Origin: Nocardioides solisilvae
Lineage (GTDB): Bacteria > Actinomycetota > Actinomycetes > Propionibacteriales > Nocardioidaceae
Reading direction: 5' to 3'
Assembly: GCF_003194625.1 (NCBI RefSeq)
Contig: NZ_QHKX01000001.1
Span: 372,001-436,000 of the forward strand
DNA: 64,000 nt
Within the stretch, counting starts at the first letter, position 1. The number at the start of each line of letters is the position of its first letter. Shown here piece after piece: positions 25,917 to 34,713 of this stretch. The notes beneath the pieces were generated by a model, which worked only from the letters and a program-made list of their open reading frames with translations, was not told the origin of the DNA and made no database searches. The position numbers and the translations under genes are program-made.

Positions 25917-27361
25917 CCACGCAGCTGCGCGACGCGCTCGACCGTCTCGGCGACGACGCCCCGTCCGTCCACGTCGACCCCAGCACCTGGGGCCGCGGCC
26001 GCCGGGCCCGCCGGCGCGACCAGGTCGTCACCGCCGTCACCGCCCTCGTCCTCGTCGGCTCGCTCGGCGGCGCGGGTCTGGCGCTCACCCGGGACCGCGC
26101 GGCGCACGAGGCCGTCGGCGGTCCGGCCGCAGGGGAGCCGACCGGGGGCGTGCCCGAGCTCGTGGTGCTGCCGCCGACGAAGCTCGTCGAGACCGGCGGG
26201 CGGCAGGCACGCTGGGACTCCGACGTCGCCACCCACGACCTCGCCATCGGCACCGGTGCCGTCGCGCTCGAGGTCACCGGCCTCGACCGGGCCGGCAGCG
26301 CCGTCCCGCTCGTGGTCGGCGCCGACGGGAGGCACCACGCGCTCGAGCTGCCCGGGTGGCAGGGCACGGTCCCGGAGGCCCACGTGCCGGGCGCGACGCG
26401 GATGCTGGCGCTCTCCCCCGACGGCACGCGCCTCGCCTATGCCTGGGGCACCGGGTCGGACGACAGCCTCGCCGCCCAGTACGAGGAGCACGGGCTGCGG
26501 GTGGTCGACCTGGCCACCGGCGACGTCCGCGACGTGGCCTTCGAGCCGGGCGTCGCCGACCTCGTCAGCCAGGTCGCCTGGTCGCCCGACGGCCGCTGGC
26601 TCGCCTGGTGCGGCGCGGAGGTCGAGGCCGACGGCCAGGGCTCCTCGAGCCAGGTGGTCTGCGGCCGGGTCGGCCCCGGGCTCGCCGGCAGCGAGTCGTT
26701 CGACTGGCACGAGGGCGGCCTGACCATCGACCACCGCGGCGGGGTCACCCAGTCGGAGGGCCGCTTCACCTGGCAGTGGGACGGCGGCCCGGCCGACGAC
26801 GTCAGCACGCTCGTCCGCGACGTCGCCGCCGACGGCGCCGGGGCGCTGGCCGCGGCCTCGCCCGACGGATCCACCGCGCTGCTCGGCTCCGCGGAGCCGA
26901 CACAGGCCGCACGCTTCCTCGACCGCCGGACCGGCGAGGTCACCGAGCGGCCGCTGGCGAAGGACCTCGGCCTCTACGACCTGGGTGCCGAGATCCACCC
27001 GCTGGGCTGGGTCGACGACACCCTCGCCGTGGCCCTGGTGATGCCCGCCGGTGACACCGTCGTCCCCGACGACGCCCAGCTGGTCGTGATGTCGAGCCCG
27101 TCGGTGCCCGAGGAGTCCTGGACCTACCGGGTCGTCGGCCACGTCGACACCCGCCTGAGCAGCGCCTTCGGGCCCGGCTCACTCAGCGTCGCGACCGACC
27201 TGATGACGCTCGACCGCCCCACGATCGCGACCGAGCGCCCTGACTGGCCCGAGGACGGCCCGTGGCAGCGGCTCCCGTGGGGCTGGGTCCTGCTGCTGGT
27301 CTCCGGCGCCGCCGCGGCGTACCTGCTCCTCGCCCGGCACCGCCGCCGCCTCCCCCGATAG
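25913..27361 (+). CDS. membrane protein with PD40-like propeller, putative anti-sigma partner
   Basis: The 482-residue protein has a short basic cytoplasmic N-tail (1-36), a membrane segment (37-57), a large outer domain with WD40/TolB-like phrases (LALSPDGTRLAYAW, VAWSPDGRWLAWC, AAASPDGSTALL) and a final membrane segment (about 455-474). The N-tail has the DALDRLGDDAPSVHVDPSTWGRGRR look common to proteins encoded after SigE-family sigma factors. It probably senses an outside signal and holds the sigma factor, but no zinc anti-sigma motif is visible. Confidence 0.7.
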   Translation: MTTQLRDALDRLGDDAPSVHVDPSTWGRGRRARRRDQVVTAVTALVLVGSLGGAGLALTRDRAAHEAVGGPAAGEPTGGVPELVVLPPTKLVETGGRQARWDSDVATHDLAIGTGAVALEVTGLDRAGSAVPLVVGADGRHHALELPGWQGTVPEAHVPGATRMLALSPDGTRLAYAWGTGSDDSLAAQYEEHGLRVVDLATGDVRDVAFEPGVADLVSQVAWSPDGRWLAWCGAEVEADGQGSSSQVVCGRVGPGLAGSESFDWHEGGLTIDHRGGVTQSEGRFTWQWDGGPADDVSTLVRDVAADGAGALAAASPDGSTALLGSAEPTQAARFLDRRTGEVTERPLAKDLGLYDLGAEIHPLGWVDDTLAVALVMPAGDTVVPDDAQLVVMSSPSVPEESWTYRVVGHVDTRLSSAFGPGSLSVATDLMTLDRPTIATERPDWPEDGPWQRLPWGWVLLLVSGAAAAYLLLARHRRRLPR

Positions 27362-27420
27362 TCCCCTACATTCTGACCGTCGACACGCCGGTGGAGACGG
27401 TCAGAACGTGGGGGACTATC
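27357..27420. terminator. two-way hairpin covering both stop codons
   Basis: Arms 27357-27381 and 27396-27420 are 25 nt each with two mismatches (one a G-U pair in either RNA). The left arm contains the TAG of the sigma partner gene and the right arm contains most of the TGA of the CoA-transferase gene. Confidence 0.7.
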
Positions 27421-28939
27421 ACCCCGCGGGGAGCATCGTGCCGGTGTCGAGGTAGCGCTGGTGCCAGCTGAGTGCCTCGTCGAGCAGGTGCGGGGTGTGC
27501 CGGGCGGTGGGGCGGGCGGCGACGGCGCGGTCGAGGTAGTCGGTCAGCCGGTCGGCGTACGCCGGGTGGGCGCAGTTCGCGATCACCTTGCGGGCCCGGT
27601 CGTGCGGGGAGAGCCCGCGCAGGTCGGCGAGTCCCTGCTCGGTCACCACCACGTGGACGTCGTGCTCGGTGTGGTCGACGTGGCTGGCCATCGGGACGAT
27701 CGAGGAGATCGCGCCGCCCTTGGCGGTCGACGGGGAGACGAACATGTTGAGGTAGGCGTTGCGGGCGAAGTCGCCGCTGCCGCCGATCCCGTTCATCACG
27801 GCGCTCCCCATCACGTGGGTCGAGTTCACGTGGCCGTAGATGTCGGCCTCGATCATCCCGTTCATCGCGATCACGCCGAGCCGTCGGACCAGCTCGGGGT
27901 GGTTGGAGATCTCCTCGCTGCGCAGCAAGATCCGGCCCTTGTAGCGGTCGATGCCCTCCATGAACCGCTGCACGCCCGCACTGGAGAGACCGAAGGAGGT
28001 GGCAGAGGCGAACCGCAGGGTGCCGTTGTCGAGCAGGTCGAGCATCCCGTCCTGGATCACCTCGGTGTAGGCGACCAGGTCGGTGAACTCGCTGCCGTCG
28101 AGGCCGGCGAGCACCGCGTTGGCGACGTTGCCGACCCCCGACTGCAGGGGAAGCAGCCGCTCCGGCATCCGGCCGGCCCGCACCTCGTGACGCAGGAAGT
28201 CGACGACGTGCCCGGCGATCGCCTCGGAGACCGCGTCGGGCGGGGAGAAGTCGCTGTTGCGGTCGGGCGCCCGGGTCTCGACCACGGCCACGACCTTGTC
28301 GGGGTCGACGCGCAGGTAGGGCTCCCCGATCCGGTCGGTCGGGTCGTCCAGCGGGATCGGCAGCCGGTGCGGCGGGAGCGCCGTCTTGTAGTAGATGTCG
28401 TGGAAGCCCTCGAACTCGCGTGGCTGCCAGTGGTTGACCTCGAGGATCACCTTGTCGGCGCGGTCGAGCCAGGTCTTGTTGTTGCCCACCGAGCTGCTCG
28501 GCACCAGCATCCCGCCGGGCAGCACCGCGGTCACCTCGACCACCGCGACGTGCAGGTGGCCGTAGAAGCCGAACCACATGTGCGGGGCGGAGTGGCTCAG
28601 GTGGGCGTCGACGTAGTCGACCTCGCCGGCGTTGATCAGCGCGCGCAGCGTCGGGTCGGAGTTGTAGGGCAGCCGCTGCGAGATGCCGTTGACCTCGGCG
28701 AGCACGCCGTCGGCGTCGGGGGCGGTCGAGGCGCCGGTCCACAGGCCGATCCGGAACTCCTCGCCGCGCTCCTGGGCCGCCCGGATCCGCTGGGCCAGCG
28801 CGCTCGGCAGCGCCTTGGGGTAGCCGGCCCCGGTGAAGCCGCTCATCCCGACGTTGTCGCCGGGGTCGATGTGGGTGGCAGCCTCCTCGGCCGTCACGAC
28901 GCGGGCCAGCAGGGCGGGGTCGGTGATCCGAGTGCTCAC
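27419..28939 (-). CDS. succinyl-CoA:acetate CoA-transferase / acetyl-CoA hydrolase family
   Basis: The 506-residue protein belongs to the acetyl-CoA hydrolase/transferase (Ach1/SucCoA transferase) family. It has MSGFTGAGYPKALP, PSSSVGNNKTWLD, the glycine loop GVGNVANAVLAGL and YTEVIQDGMLDLLDNG, where the Glu should be the catalytic nucleophile. Members move CoA between succinyl-CoA and acetate, bypassing or replacing succinyl-CoA synthetase. Length is normal. It is a single gene upstream of the MBL operon, on the same strand, with a 166-bp gap in which I see only a short hairpin near 29055. Confidence 0.88.
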   Translation of the reverse strand: MSTRITDPALLARVVTAEEAATHIDPGDNVGMSGFTGAGYPKALPSALAQRIRAAQERGEEFRIGLWTGASTAPDADGVLAEVNGISQRLPYNSDPTLRALINAGEVDYVDAHLSHSAPHMWFGFYGHLHVAVVEVTAVLPGGMLVPSSSVGNNKTWLDRADKVILEVNHWQPREFEGFHDIYYKTALPPHRLPIPLDDPTDRIGEPYLRVDPDKVVAVVETRAPDRNSDFSPPDAVSEAIAGHVVDFLRHEVRAGRMPERLLPLQSGVGNVANAVLAGLDGSEFTDLVAYTEVIQDGMLDLLDNGTLRFASATSFGLSSAGVQRFMEGIDRYKGRILLRSEEISNHPELVRRLGVIAMNGMIEADIYGHVNSTHVMGSAVMNGIGGSGDFARNAYLNMFVSPSTAKGGAISSIVPMASHVDHTEHDVHVVVTEQGLADLRGLSPHDRARKVIANCAHPAYADRLTDYLDRAVAARPTARHTPHLLDEALSWHQRYLDTGTMLPAG

Positions 28940-29105
28940 CGGTCGATCATCGCAAACGACCGGGAGCCCGGACGCCGCGCCGTCCGCTACCGGACGGTCA
29001 CCCCGAGCGCCTCTCGACGTGGTCGAGCGCGTGGTGTCGTGCCGTGCGCTGTCCCATGCCCGCGAGCATGGCACTGCCCGACGACAGGACGGCCGGGCCG
29101 ACCGG

Positions 29106-29948
29106 TCAGCCGACCCGCTCGACCAGGTGGGCGAGCTGGGCCCGCACGGAGAGCTCGGCGGCCCCCCAGAGCACGGGGTCGACGTCGGCGTAGACCCGCT
29201 CGACCACGCTGCGCGGGGTGACGGTCGCCCCGCTGCCGGGGGCCAGGTCGAGCTCGGTGAGCGCACCGGCCAGGGTCGGCTGCTCGGCGAGCGCCAGCAG
29301 CGCCTCCTCGACCTGGGCCAGGCGCTCGCGCCGGTGGGCGATGTAGAAGTCGAGCGCGCCGAGCGCGTCCTCGATCACCGGACCGTGGCCGGGCAGGATC
29401 GTCTGCGCCTCGCGGGCGTCGGCCAGCGCGTGCAGCCGGTCGAGGGAGTGGAGGTAGGCGCCGAGCTCGCCGTCGGGGTGGGCCACCACGGTGGTCCCCC
29501 GGCCGAGCACGGTGTCGCCGGTCAGCAGCGCGCGGTCGCCCGGCAGCAGGAAGCAGAGGGAGTCGGCGGTGTGGCCCGGCGTCGCGACCACGTGCACCTC
29601 GAGGCCGTCGACCTCGACCACGTCACCGTCGCCCAGCCCCTCGGAGCCGAGGCGGTGGGCGGGGTCGAGGGCACGGACGCCGCACCCCATCCGCTCGGCG
29701 AACTCCCGCGCCGCCTCGCTGTGGTCGAGGTGGTGGTGGGTCAGCAGCACGACCGCGACCTGCTCGGCGTACGCCGCCACCTCGTCGAGGTGGCTCAGCA
29801 CCGACGGCCCGGGGTCGACCACGACCGAGCGCCCGGCCCCGGGCTCGCGCAGCACCCAGGTGTTGGTGCCGTCGAGGGTCATCACGTTGGCGTTCGGCGC
29901 CAGCACGCAGCGGGCCCGCTCACCGAAGGTGCCGCCTGCCCAGGTCAT
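29106..29948 (-). CDS. MBL-fold metallo-hydrolase
   Basis: The 280-residue protein has the zinc motif THHHLDHS (HxHxDH), VVATPGHTADSLCF, LLTGDTVLG and ILPGHGPV. This is the beta-lactamase-like hydrolase family that includes Rv3677c and human LACTB2. The C-terminal winged-helix-like tail (LDLAPGSGATVTPRSVVERVYADV) supports that group, some of whose members are nucleases. ATGA overlap with the upstream Nudix gene; last gene of the DUF4177-RidA-Nudix-MBL operon. Confidence 0.85.
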   Translation of the reverse strand: MTWAGGTFGERARCVLAPNANVMTLDGTNTWVLREPGAGRSVVVDPGPSVLSHLDEVAAYAEQVAVVLLTHHHLDHSEAAREFAERMGCGVRALDPAHRLGSEGLGDGDVVEVDGLEVHVVATPGHTADSLCFLLPGDRALLTGDTVLGRGTTVVAHPDGELGAYLHSLDRLHALADAREAQTILPGHGPVIEDALGALDFYIAHRRERLAQVEEALLALAEQPTLAGALTELDLAPGSGATVTPRSVVERVYADVDPVLWGAAELSVRAQLAHLVERVG

Positions 29949-30805
29949 CGGGTCCGCCGCTGGTGGTCGGCGAGCAGGTCGACGTAGTCGGGGTGGGTGG
30001 TCAGCGTCCACTCCTCCCCGTCCTGCTGCAGGGCGGGGGTGAACATCTCCACCCGCCGCCCGCGCGAGGCCTCCAGCACGGCGGCGGGGTCGGCGTACCG
30101 GGAGAGCGCCAGGCAGGTGAGCCACGTCGGCGGCATCATCCCGATCTCCCCGGCCTCGGCCCGGCGCACCGCCTCGGAGGCGGCGACCCAGCGCACCGAG
30201 GACGCCTCGGTACCGACGTGGCGCGTCACCTGCCCCTCGGGCAGGAGCGCCACGAAGAACCACGTGCGGTAGCGGCGCGGCTCGAACTCCGGCGTCAGCC
30301 AGCCCGACCAGACGCCGAGCAGGTCGGTGCGCAGCACCAGCCCGCGCCGCACGAGGAAGTCGCTGAAGTGGAGCTCGCGCGCCTCCAGGGCGACCCGGTC
30401 GGCCTCCCAGTCGTCGCCCGTCGTGTCGTCGACCAGGGTGTCGGCCGACGGGCCGGCCAGCAGGACGCCCGACTCCTCGAAGGTCTCCCGGACGGCCGCG
30501 CAGACCAGCGCGCGGGCCTTGTCCTCGTCGACGGCGAGCCGCTCGGCCCACTCCGCCGGCGTCGGCCCGGCCCACGCCACGGCCGGGTCGTCGTCGCGGG
30601 GGTCGACACCCCCGCCGGGGAAGACGCACATGCCGCCGGCGAAGGCCATCGTGGCCTGGCGCCGCAGCAGGTAGACGTCGGGCTCGCCGTCGCCCGCGCG
30701 CAGCAGGACGACGGTCGCGGCGTCCCGCGGCTCGACGGGCGTCGCCTCGCCGTCGCGGTAGCGCAACGCGTGCTCGACCAGCCGCTCGGGCAGGGGGAGG
30801 CGCAC
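29945..30805 (-). CDS. Nudix hydrolase (NUDT19-like, long insert)
   Basis: The 286-residue protein has FAGGMCVFPGGGVDPRDDD and, after an insert of about 40 residues, VCAAVRETFEESGVLLA. The Nudix box is interrupted in this way in NUDT19/CoA-type hydrolases. GTG 30805 is preceded by GGAGG 8 nt upstream and lies 3 nt after the RidA stop. The substrate is unknown; an acyl-CoA or nucleoside diphosphate derivative is plausible. Confidence 0.8.
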   Translation of the reverse strand: MRLPLPERLVEHALRYRDGEATPVEPRDAATVVLLRAGDGEPDVYLLRRQATMAFAGGMCVFPGGGVDPRDDDPAVAWAGPTPAEWAERLAVDEDKARALVCAAVRETFEESGVLLAGPSADTLVDDTTGDDWEADRVALEARELHFSDFLVRRGLVLRTDLLGVWSGWLTPEFEPRRYRTWFFVALLPEGQVTRHVGTEASSVRWVAASEAVRRAEAGEIGMMPPTWLTCLALSRYADPAAVLEASRGRRVEMFTPALQQDGEEWTLTTHPDYVDLLADHQRRTR

Positions 30806-30808
30806 TCC

Positions 30809-31264
30809 TCAGACCTCCACCATGATCTCGACCTCGACGGGCGCGTCCAGGGGCAGCACCGCCACGCCGACCGCCGACCGGGCGTGGACCCCGGCGTCGC
30901 CGAAGACCTTGCCCAGCAGCTCGGAGGCGCCGTTGGCCACCTGCGGCTGCCCGGTGAAGTCGGGGGTGGAGGCGACGAAGGCGACGACCTTGACGACCCG
31001 CTTCACCAGCGAGAGGTCGTCGATCTCGGCCTTCACCGCGGCGATCGCGTTGAGCACGCACTGCTGCGCGCACTCCACCGCCTGCTCGGGGGTGACCTCG
31101 GCGCCGACCTTGCCCTTCGCGAGCAGCTCGCCGGAGCGCACGGGCAGCTGGCCCGAGGTCAGCACCAGCGAGCCGGTGCGGACGGCCGGGACGTACGCCG
31201 CCACCGGCTTGGCCACCTCGGGCACCGTCAGGCCGAGCTCGGCGAGCCGCTCCTCGGGGTGCAT
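30809..31264 (-). CDS. RidA family protein
   Basis: The 151-residue protein of the YjgF/YER057c/RidA family has LVLTSGQLPVRSGELL, AEVTPEQAVECAQQCVLNAIAAVKAE and the C-terminal ARSAVGVAVLPLDAPVEVE with the conserved Arg that binds the substrate carboxylate. It probably removes reactive enamine/imine intermediates. ATG 31264 overlaps the TGA of DUF4177 (TGATG). Equivalent of Rv3678c. Confidence 0.88.
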   Translation of the reverse strand: MHPEERLAELGLTVPEVAKPVAAYVPAVRTGSLVLTSGQLPVRSGELLAKGKVGAEVTPEQAVECAQQCVLNAIAAVKAEIDDLSLVKRVVKVVAFVASTPDFTGQPQVANGASELLGKVFGDAGVHARSAVGVAVLPLDAPVEVEIMVEV

Positions 31265-31419
31265 CAGGCCACCGGCCTCTTGAAGAAGCCGACGTAGTTG
31301 TCCGGGGTCGGGCCGGGCATCAGCTGCACGAGCTCCCAGCCGTCGTGGCCGAAGTTGTCCAGGATCTGCTTGGCGGCGTGGTTGAGGATCGGCGCCGTGA
31401 AGTACTCCCACTTGGTCAT
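31264..31419 (-). CDS. DUF4177 small protein
   Basis: A 51-residue protein, MTKWEYFTAPILNHAAKQIL then DNFGHDGWELVQLMPGPTPD and NYVGFFKRPVA, matches DUF4177 (WEY..., DGWELV, FKR). It is first in the RidA operon, like the small gene at Rv3678A. TAAGGT lies 7 nt before the ATG, and the stop overlaps the RidA start. Function unknown. Confidence 0.85.
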   Translation of the reverse strand: MTKWEYFTAPILNHAAKQILDNFGHDGWELVQLMPGPTPDNYVGFFKRPVA

Positions 31420-31426
31420 GGGTGGG

Positions 31427-31432
31427 ACCTTA
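31427..31432 (-). promoter_or_regulatory. candidate -10 of leaderless DUF4177 operon
   Basis: TAAGGT on the minus strand, 7 nt before ATG 31419. Confidence 0.45.
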
Positions 31433-31516
31433 CCTCCGGCCCCTCCCGGCCCCCGGCGCAGATCCTCGGGCCGCAGATCCTCCCCAGGGCGGACGCGCGT
31501 CGTCCCCGCCGCGGGC

Positions 31517-31522
31517 TACCTT
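31517..31522 (+). promoter_or_regulatory. candidate -10 of leaderless histidine kinase gene
   Basis: TACCTT, 7 nt before ATG 31530. Confidence 0.45.
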
Positions 31523-31529
31523 GGCCGCC

Positions 31530-32723
31530 ATGAGCGCCCCCACCCCTGCCGCGGCCGGCGTGCCCTGGCAGCTGGGGCCGCGCGGCCGGCGGGTCTTCGA
31601 CCGGCTGCTGGTCGTGGGGCTGCTCCTGCCGGTGGTCGCGATCCTCGTCAGCGGGGCCGACCCCTGGTGGACCGTGCTCGGCTTCGCCCAGATCGTGCCG
31701 CTCTGGTGGCGGCGCTCCCGGCCCGTCGAGGTCTTCGTCGCGGTCGCGGCCGCCTCCGCGCTGCAGGCCGTGGTGATCGACTCGCCGCTGTGGAGCCAGC
31801 TCGCGTTCCCCGTCGCCACCTACTCGGTGGCCCGCCACGCGTCGTTCCGCTGGGGCCTCGGCGCCCTCGGCACCGGCCTCGCGGGGGCCGTCGTGGCGAG
31901 CGTCGACTGGGTGCAGGCCTTCGCCGTCGACCAGGTCGACGTCGCCACCCAGGTCGTCCCCTACGTGATGACCATCGGGGCGATCGTGGTCACCGCCTGG
32001 GCGCTCGGCACGGTCGGCCGCACCCGCGAGGCGCACGTCGCCACCCTGGTCGACCGCGCCGAGCAGGCCGAGCGGGTCGCCCAGCGCGAGGTCGAGCTCG
32101 CCGCCCAGGACGAGCGCGCCCGGATCGCCCGCGAGATGCACGACGTGGTCGCCCACGGGCTCACGGTGATCGTCGTGCAGGCCGACGGCGCCCGGTACGC
32201 CGCCGCGCAGGACCCCGCGGTCGCCGTCGAGGCGCTCGGCACGATCGGCACCACCGGACGGGAGTCGCTGCAGGAGATGCGGCGGATGCTCGGCCTGCTG
32301 CGGACCACCGACACCGGGGTCCGGCCGCAGCCGACGCTCGCCGACCTCCGCCACCTCGTCGAGGAGGCGCGGGCCGTGGGGACCGACGTGGAGGCGCGGA
32401 TCCCCGAGCCCGTCCCGCAGGTGCCCGACGGCGTCGGCCTCACGGCGTACCGGGTGGTCCAGGAGGCGCTCACCAACGTCCGCAAGCACGCGGGGCCCGG
32501 CGTGCGGGTGCGGCTGCTCGTCCGGGTCGGCCCCGAGCTCGTCGTCGACGTGCACGACGACGGGCGGGGCGCGGCCGCCTTCGCCGCCACCCGCGGGGGC
32601 GCCGACGGCCGGGGGCTCGGTCTGGTCGGGATGCGGGAGCGCGTCGCCGCCCACGGCGGCACCCTCGAGGTCGGCCCGGCCGCCGGCGGCGGGTTCGGCG
32701 TGCGTGCGAGGATCCCGCTGTGA
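31530..32723 (+). CDS. NarL-type sensor histidine kinase
   Basis: The 397-residue kinase has four to five membrane segments (about 23-165), a HisKA_3 dimerisation box ERARIAREMHDVVAHGL with H204, and an HATPase_c domain (YRVVQEALTNVRKHAG; DDGRGAAA; GLGLVGMRERVAAHGG). The DesK/NarX-like group pairs with LuxR-type regulators, and one follows directly with a GTGA overlap. The signal is unknown. Confidence 0.9.
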   Translation: MSAPTPAAAGVPWQLGPRGRRVFDRLLVVGLLLPVVAILVSGADPWWTVLGFAQIVPLWWRRSRPVEVFVAVAAASALQAVVIDSPLWSQLAFPVATYSVARHASFRWGLGALGTGLAGAVVASVDWVQAFAVDQVDVATQVVPYVMTIGAIVVTAWALGTVGRTREAHVATLVDRAEQAERVAQREVELAAQDERARIAREMHDVVAHGLTVIVVQADGARYAAAQDPAVAVEALGTIGTTGRESLQEMRRMLGLLRTTDTGVRPQPTLADLRHLVEEARAVGTDVEARIPEPVPQVPDGVGLTAYRVVQEALTNVRKHAGPGVRVRLLVRVGPELVVDVHDDGRGAAAFAATRGGADGRGLGLVGMRERVAAHGGTLEVGPAAGGGFGVRARIPL

Positions 32724-33406
32724 GCCGGGGCCAGGACGACGCGGCGGGCGCGATCAGGGTCTTCCTGGTCGACGACCAGGAGATGGTCCGCGCCGGCTTC
32801 CGGATGCTCGTCGACTCCCAGCCCGACATGACCGTCGTCGGCGACGCCGGCGACGGCGGGGCCGCCCTGCAGCAGCTCGCCGTGACCGCCGCCGACGTCG
32901 TGCTGATGGACGTGCGGATGCCGCGGATGGACGGCGTCGAGGCGACCCGACGGCTGGTGGAGCGGCCCGACCCGCCGCGGGTGATCGTGCTGACCACCTT
33001 CGACCTCGACGAGTACGCGTTCGCGGCGATCCGCGCCGGCGCCTCGGCCTTCCTCCTCAAGGACGCCACCCCGCCCGACCTGCTCGGCGCGATCCGGGCG
33101 GTGCACGCCGGCGACGCCGTCGTGGCGCCCAGCACGACCCGCCGGCTGCTCGACCACTTCGCGGCCCTCCCCGACCCGGCCGCCCCGAGCGGGGCGGACG
33201 ACCGGCTCGACGCGCTGACCGAGCGGGAGCGCGAGGTGCTGGTGCTCGTGGCGCGGGGCCGGACCAACCCCGAGATCGCCGCGGCCCTCGTGGTCGCCGA
33301 GACGACCGTCAAGACCCACGTCGGCCGGATCCTCGCCAAGACCGGCTCCAGGGACAGGGTGCAGCTGGTCGTCCTGGCCTACGAGACGGGGCTGGTCAGC
33401 GCGTGA
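32720..33406 (+). CDS. NarL/LuxR-family response regulator
   Basis: The 228-residue regulator has a receiver with phosphoacceptor D64 (VLMDVRMPRMDG) and the Lys of AFLLKDATPP, and a LuxR HTH (LTEREREVLVLVARGRTNPEIAAALVVAETTVKTHVGRILAKTG, about 158-205). Partner of the kinase before it. Its stop overlaps the next GTG, so the following membrane protein is part of the operon. Confidence 0.92.
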   Translation: MSRGQDDAAGAIRVFLVDDQEMVRAGFRMLVDSQPDMTVVGDAGDGGAALQQLAVTAADVVLMDVRMPRMDGVEATRRLVERPDPPRVIVLTTFDLDEYAFAAIRAGASAFLLKDATPPDLLGAIRAVHAGDAVVAPSTTRRLLDHFAALPDPAAPSGADDRLDALTEREREVLVLVARGRTNPEIAAALVVAETTVKTHVGRILAKTGSRDRVQLVVLAYETGLVSA

Positions 33407-34143
33407 GCGCCGCGCTGGCCGACACCTCCCCGCGCCCGCAGGGAGCGGCCGTCCGGGGACGCCGGCTGCGCTGGGTCGCCTGCTTCCTGCTCGCGTGCTG
33501 GGTGGTGACGCTGGTCTGGCTCAGCCTCGTCTCGGTGCGTCCCGCGACGCTCGCCGACCTCGAGGCGGACCTGCGCGACGGCGAGGTCGGGACCCTGGAG
33601 GCGACGGGCGGCCTGGACCACCCCGGGGCGAACGGCTACGCGCTCGTCGACCTGCGCTGGCGGTCCGGGTGGGGCCTGCGCGAGGCGCGCGCCCTCGAGG
33701 CGACGCCCGGCCGGACGACCGCGGAGGCGCGGCGGGAGCAACGCTCCTGGACCGGTGGCCCGACCCCGGTGGTCGAGCCGGGCCTGCGCGAGCGGCTGGT
33801 CGCCCTCGACCCCGACGTGCGCCTGGTCGAGACCGACCTCCGCGGCGGCCACGGCACCCTCTTCGCGTGGAAGACCCCGCTGTGGTCGTTCTGGCTGCTG
33901 CTGGCGCTGACGCTGGCGACCTTCGCTGTGCTGCGGCTGCAACCGTCGCCCCACCGCGCCACCCGCGCCGCCTGGGGCTGGCTGGTCGTGCTGACGGTCC
34001 CGGTCGGGTCGATCGCCTACCTGGTGCTCGGGGGGCCGGCGGGCCTGCTCGCCGCGCCGCGGCCCGGGCGGCGCCGGCTCACCGGCGGCTGGGCGTTCCT
34101 GCTCGCCTGTGCCGTCGTCGCGGTGCTCACGCCGGAGGCGTGA
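33403..34143 (+). CDS. membrane protein of unknown family
   Basis: The 246-residue protein has a hydrophobic segment near 24-46, an outer domain of about 110 residues, then three hydrophobic segments (about 158-178, 190-215, 228-243). I recognise no family. It is coupled by GTGA to the response regulator and may be a sensor accessory or target of the two-component system. Its last 17 bp overlap the convergent DUF4235 gene. Confidence 0.7.
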   Translation: MSAALADTSPRPQGAAVRGRRLRWVACFLLACWVVTLVWLSLVSVRPATLADLEADLRDGEVGTLEATGGLDHPGANGYALVDLRWRSGWGLREARALEATPGRTTAEARREQRSWTGGPTPVVEPGLRERLVALDPDVRLVETDLRGGHGTLFAWKTPLWSFWLLLALTLATFAVLRLQPSPHRATRAAWGWLVVLTVPVGSIAYLVLGGPAGLLAAPRPGRRRLTGGWAFLLACAVVAVLTPEA

Positions 34144-34570
34144 CCTCCGGCTCCGCCGTCTCGCCCTGCTGCCCGGCCTGCTGCTCGGCGTGCTGCTCCT
34201 GCCACTTCTCCACGGCGCTCATGCCGAGGGTGAGCACCGTGCCGGCCACGGCCAGCACCACGCGGGGGTGCTTCACCCCGCGCCGGGTCAGCCAGTCGGT
34301 GGAGGCGGCGTCCATCCGCTCGCCGCCGCGGACGCTCCCGTAGACGACGCCGCCGATCGCGGCGGCGACCGCGGCGCGGCCCGCGGGGGGCAGCGCCTCG
34401 GCGTCGCCCCGCGCGTCCTGCTGCCCGAGCGCGTGGTAGCCCGCCCCGGTCGCCAGGGCGGTGAGGCCGACCCGGTAGCCGCGGCGCAGCCGCGGGGAGA
34501 GGCGCCGGGGGTCGACCAGCACGGTGGCCCCGCTCGCGACGGCCATGACGACGTCCTTGCTGCTCAGCAT
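34127..34570 (-). CDS. DUF4235-like membrane protein
   Basis: The 147-residue protein has glycine/alanine-rich hydrophobic segments (about 5-20, 34-50, 64-80, 103-118) and a charged Gln/Glu tail. RGGERMDAASTDWLTRRGVKHPR fits small actinobacterial DUF4235-like proteins; the match is tentative. ATG 34570 follows TAGCCT at 7 nt. It overlaps the convergent membrane protein gene by 17 bp. Confidence 0.6.
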   Translation of the reverse strand: MLSSKDVVMAVASGATVLVDPRRLSPRLRRGYRVGLTALATGAGYHALGQQDARGDAEALPPAGRAAVAAAIGGVVYGSVRGGERMDAASTDWLTRRGVKHPRVVLAVAGTVLTLGMSAVEKWQEQHAEQQAGQQGETAEPEVTPPA

Positions 34571-34577
34571 GGCGCCG

Positions 34578-34583
34578 AGGCTA
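34578..34583 (-). promoter_or_regulatory. candidate -10 of leaderless DUF4235-like gene
   Basis: TAGCCT on the minus strand, 7 nt before ATG 34570. Confidence 0.45.
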
Positions 34584-34713
34584 CCGAGGCGCGCCGACGG
34601 CGGCCGTCCTCCCCAGGTACGACGCCGGCCGCCCGGCGTCCACCCGCGGTCGTACGGTGGGTCCGGACCACGGGCTGACGGATCCGGGCGCCGTCCGCGG
34701 AAGGCTCCTCACC

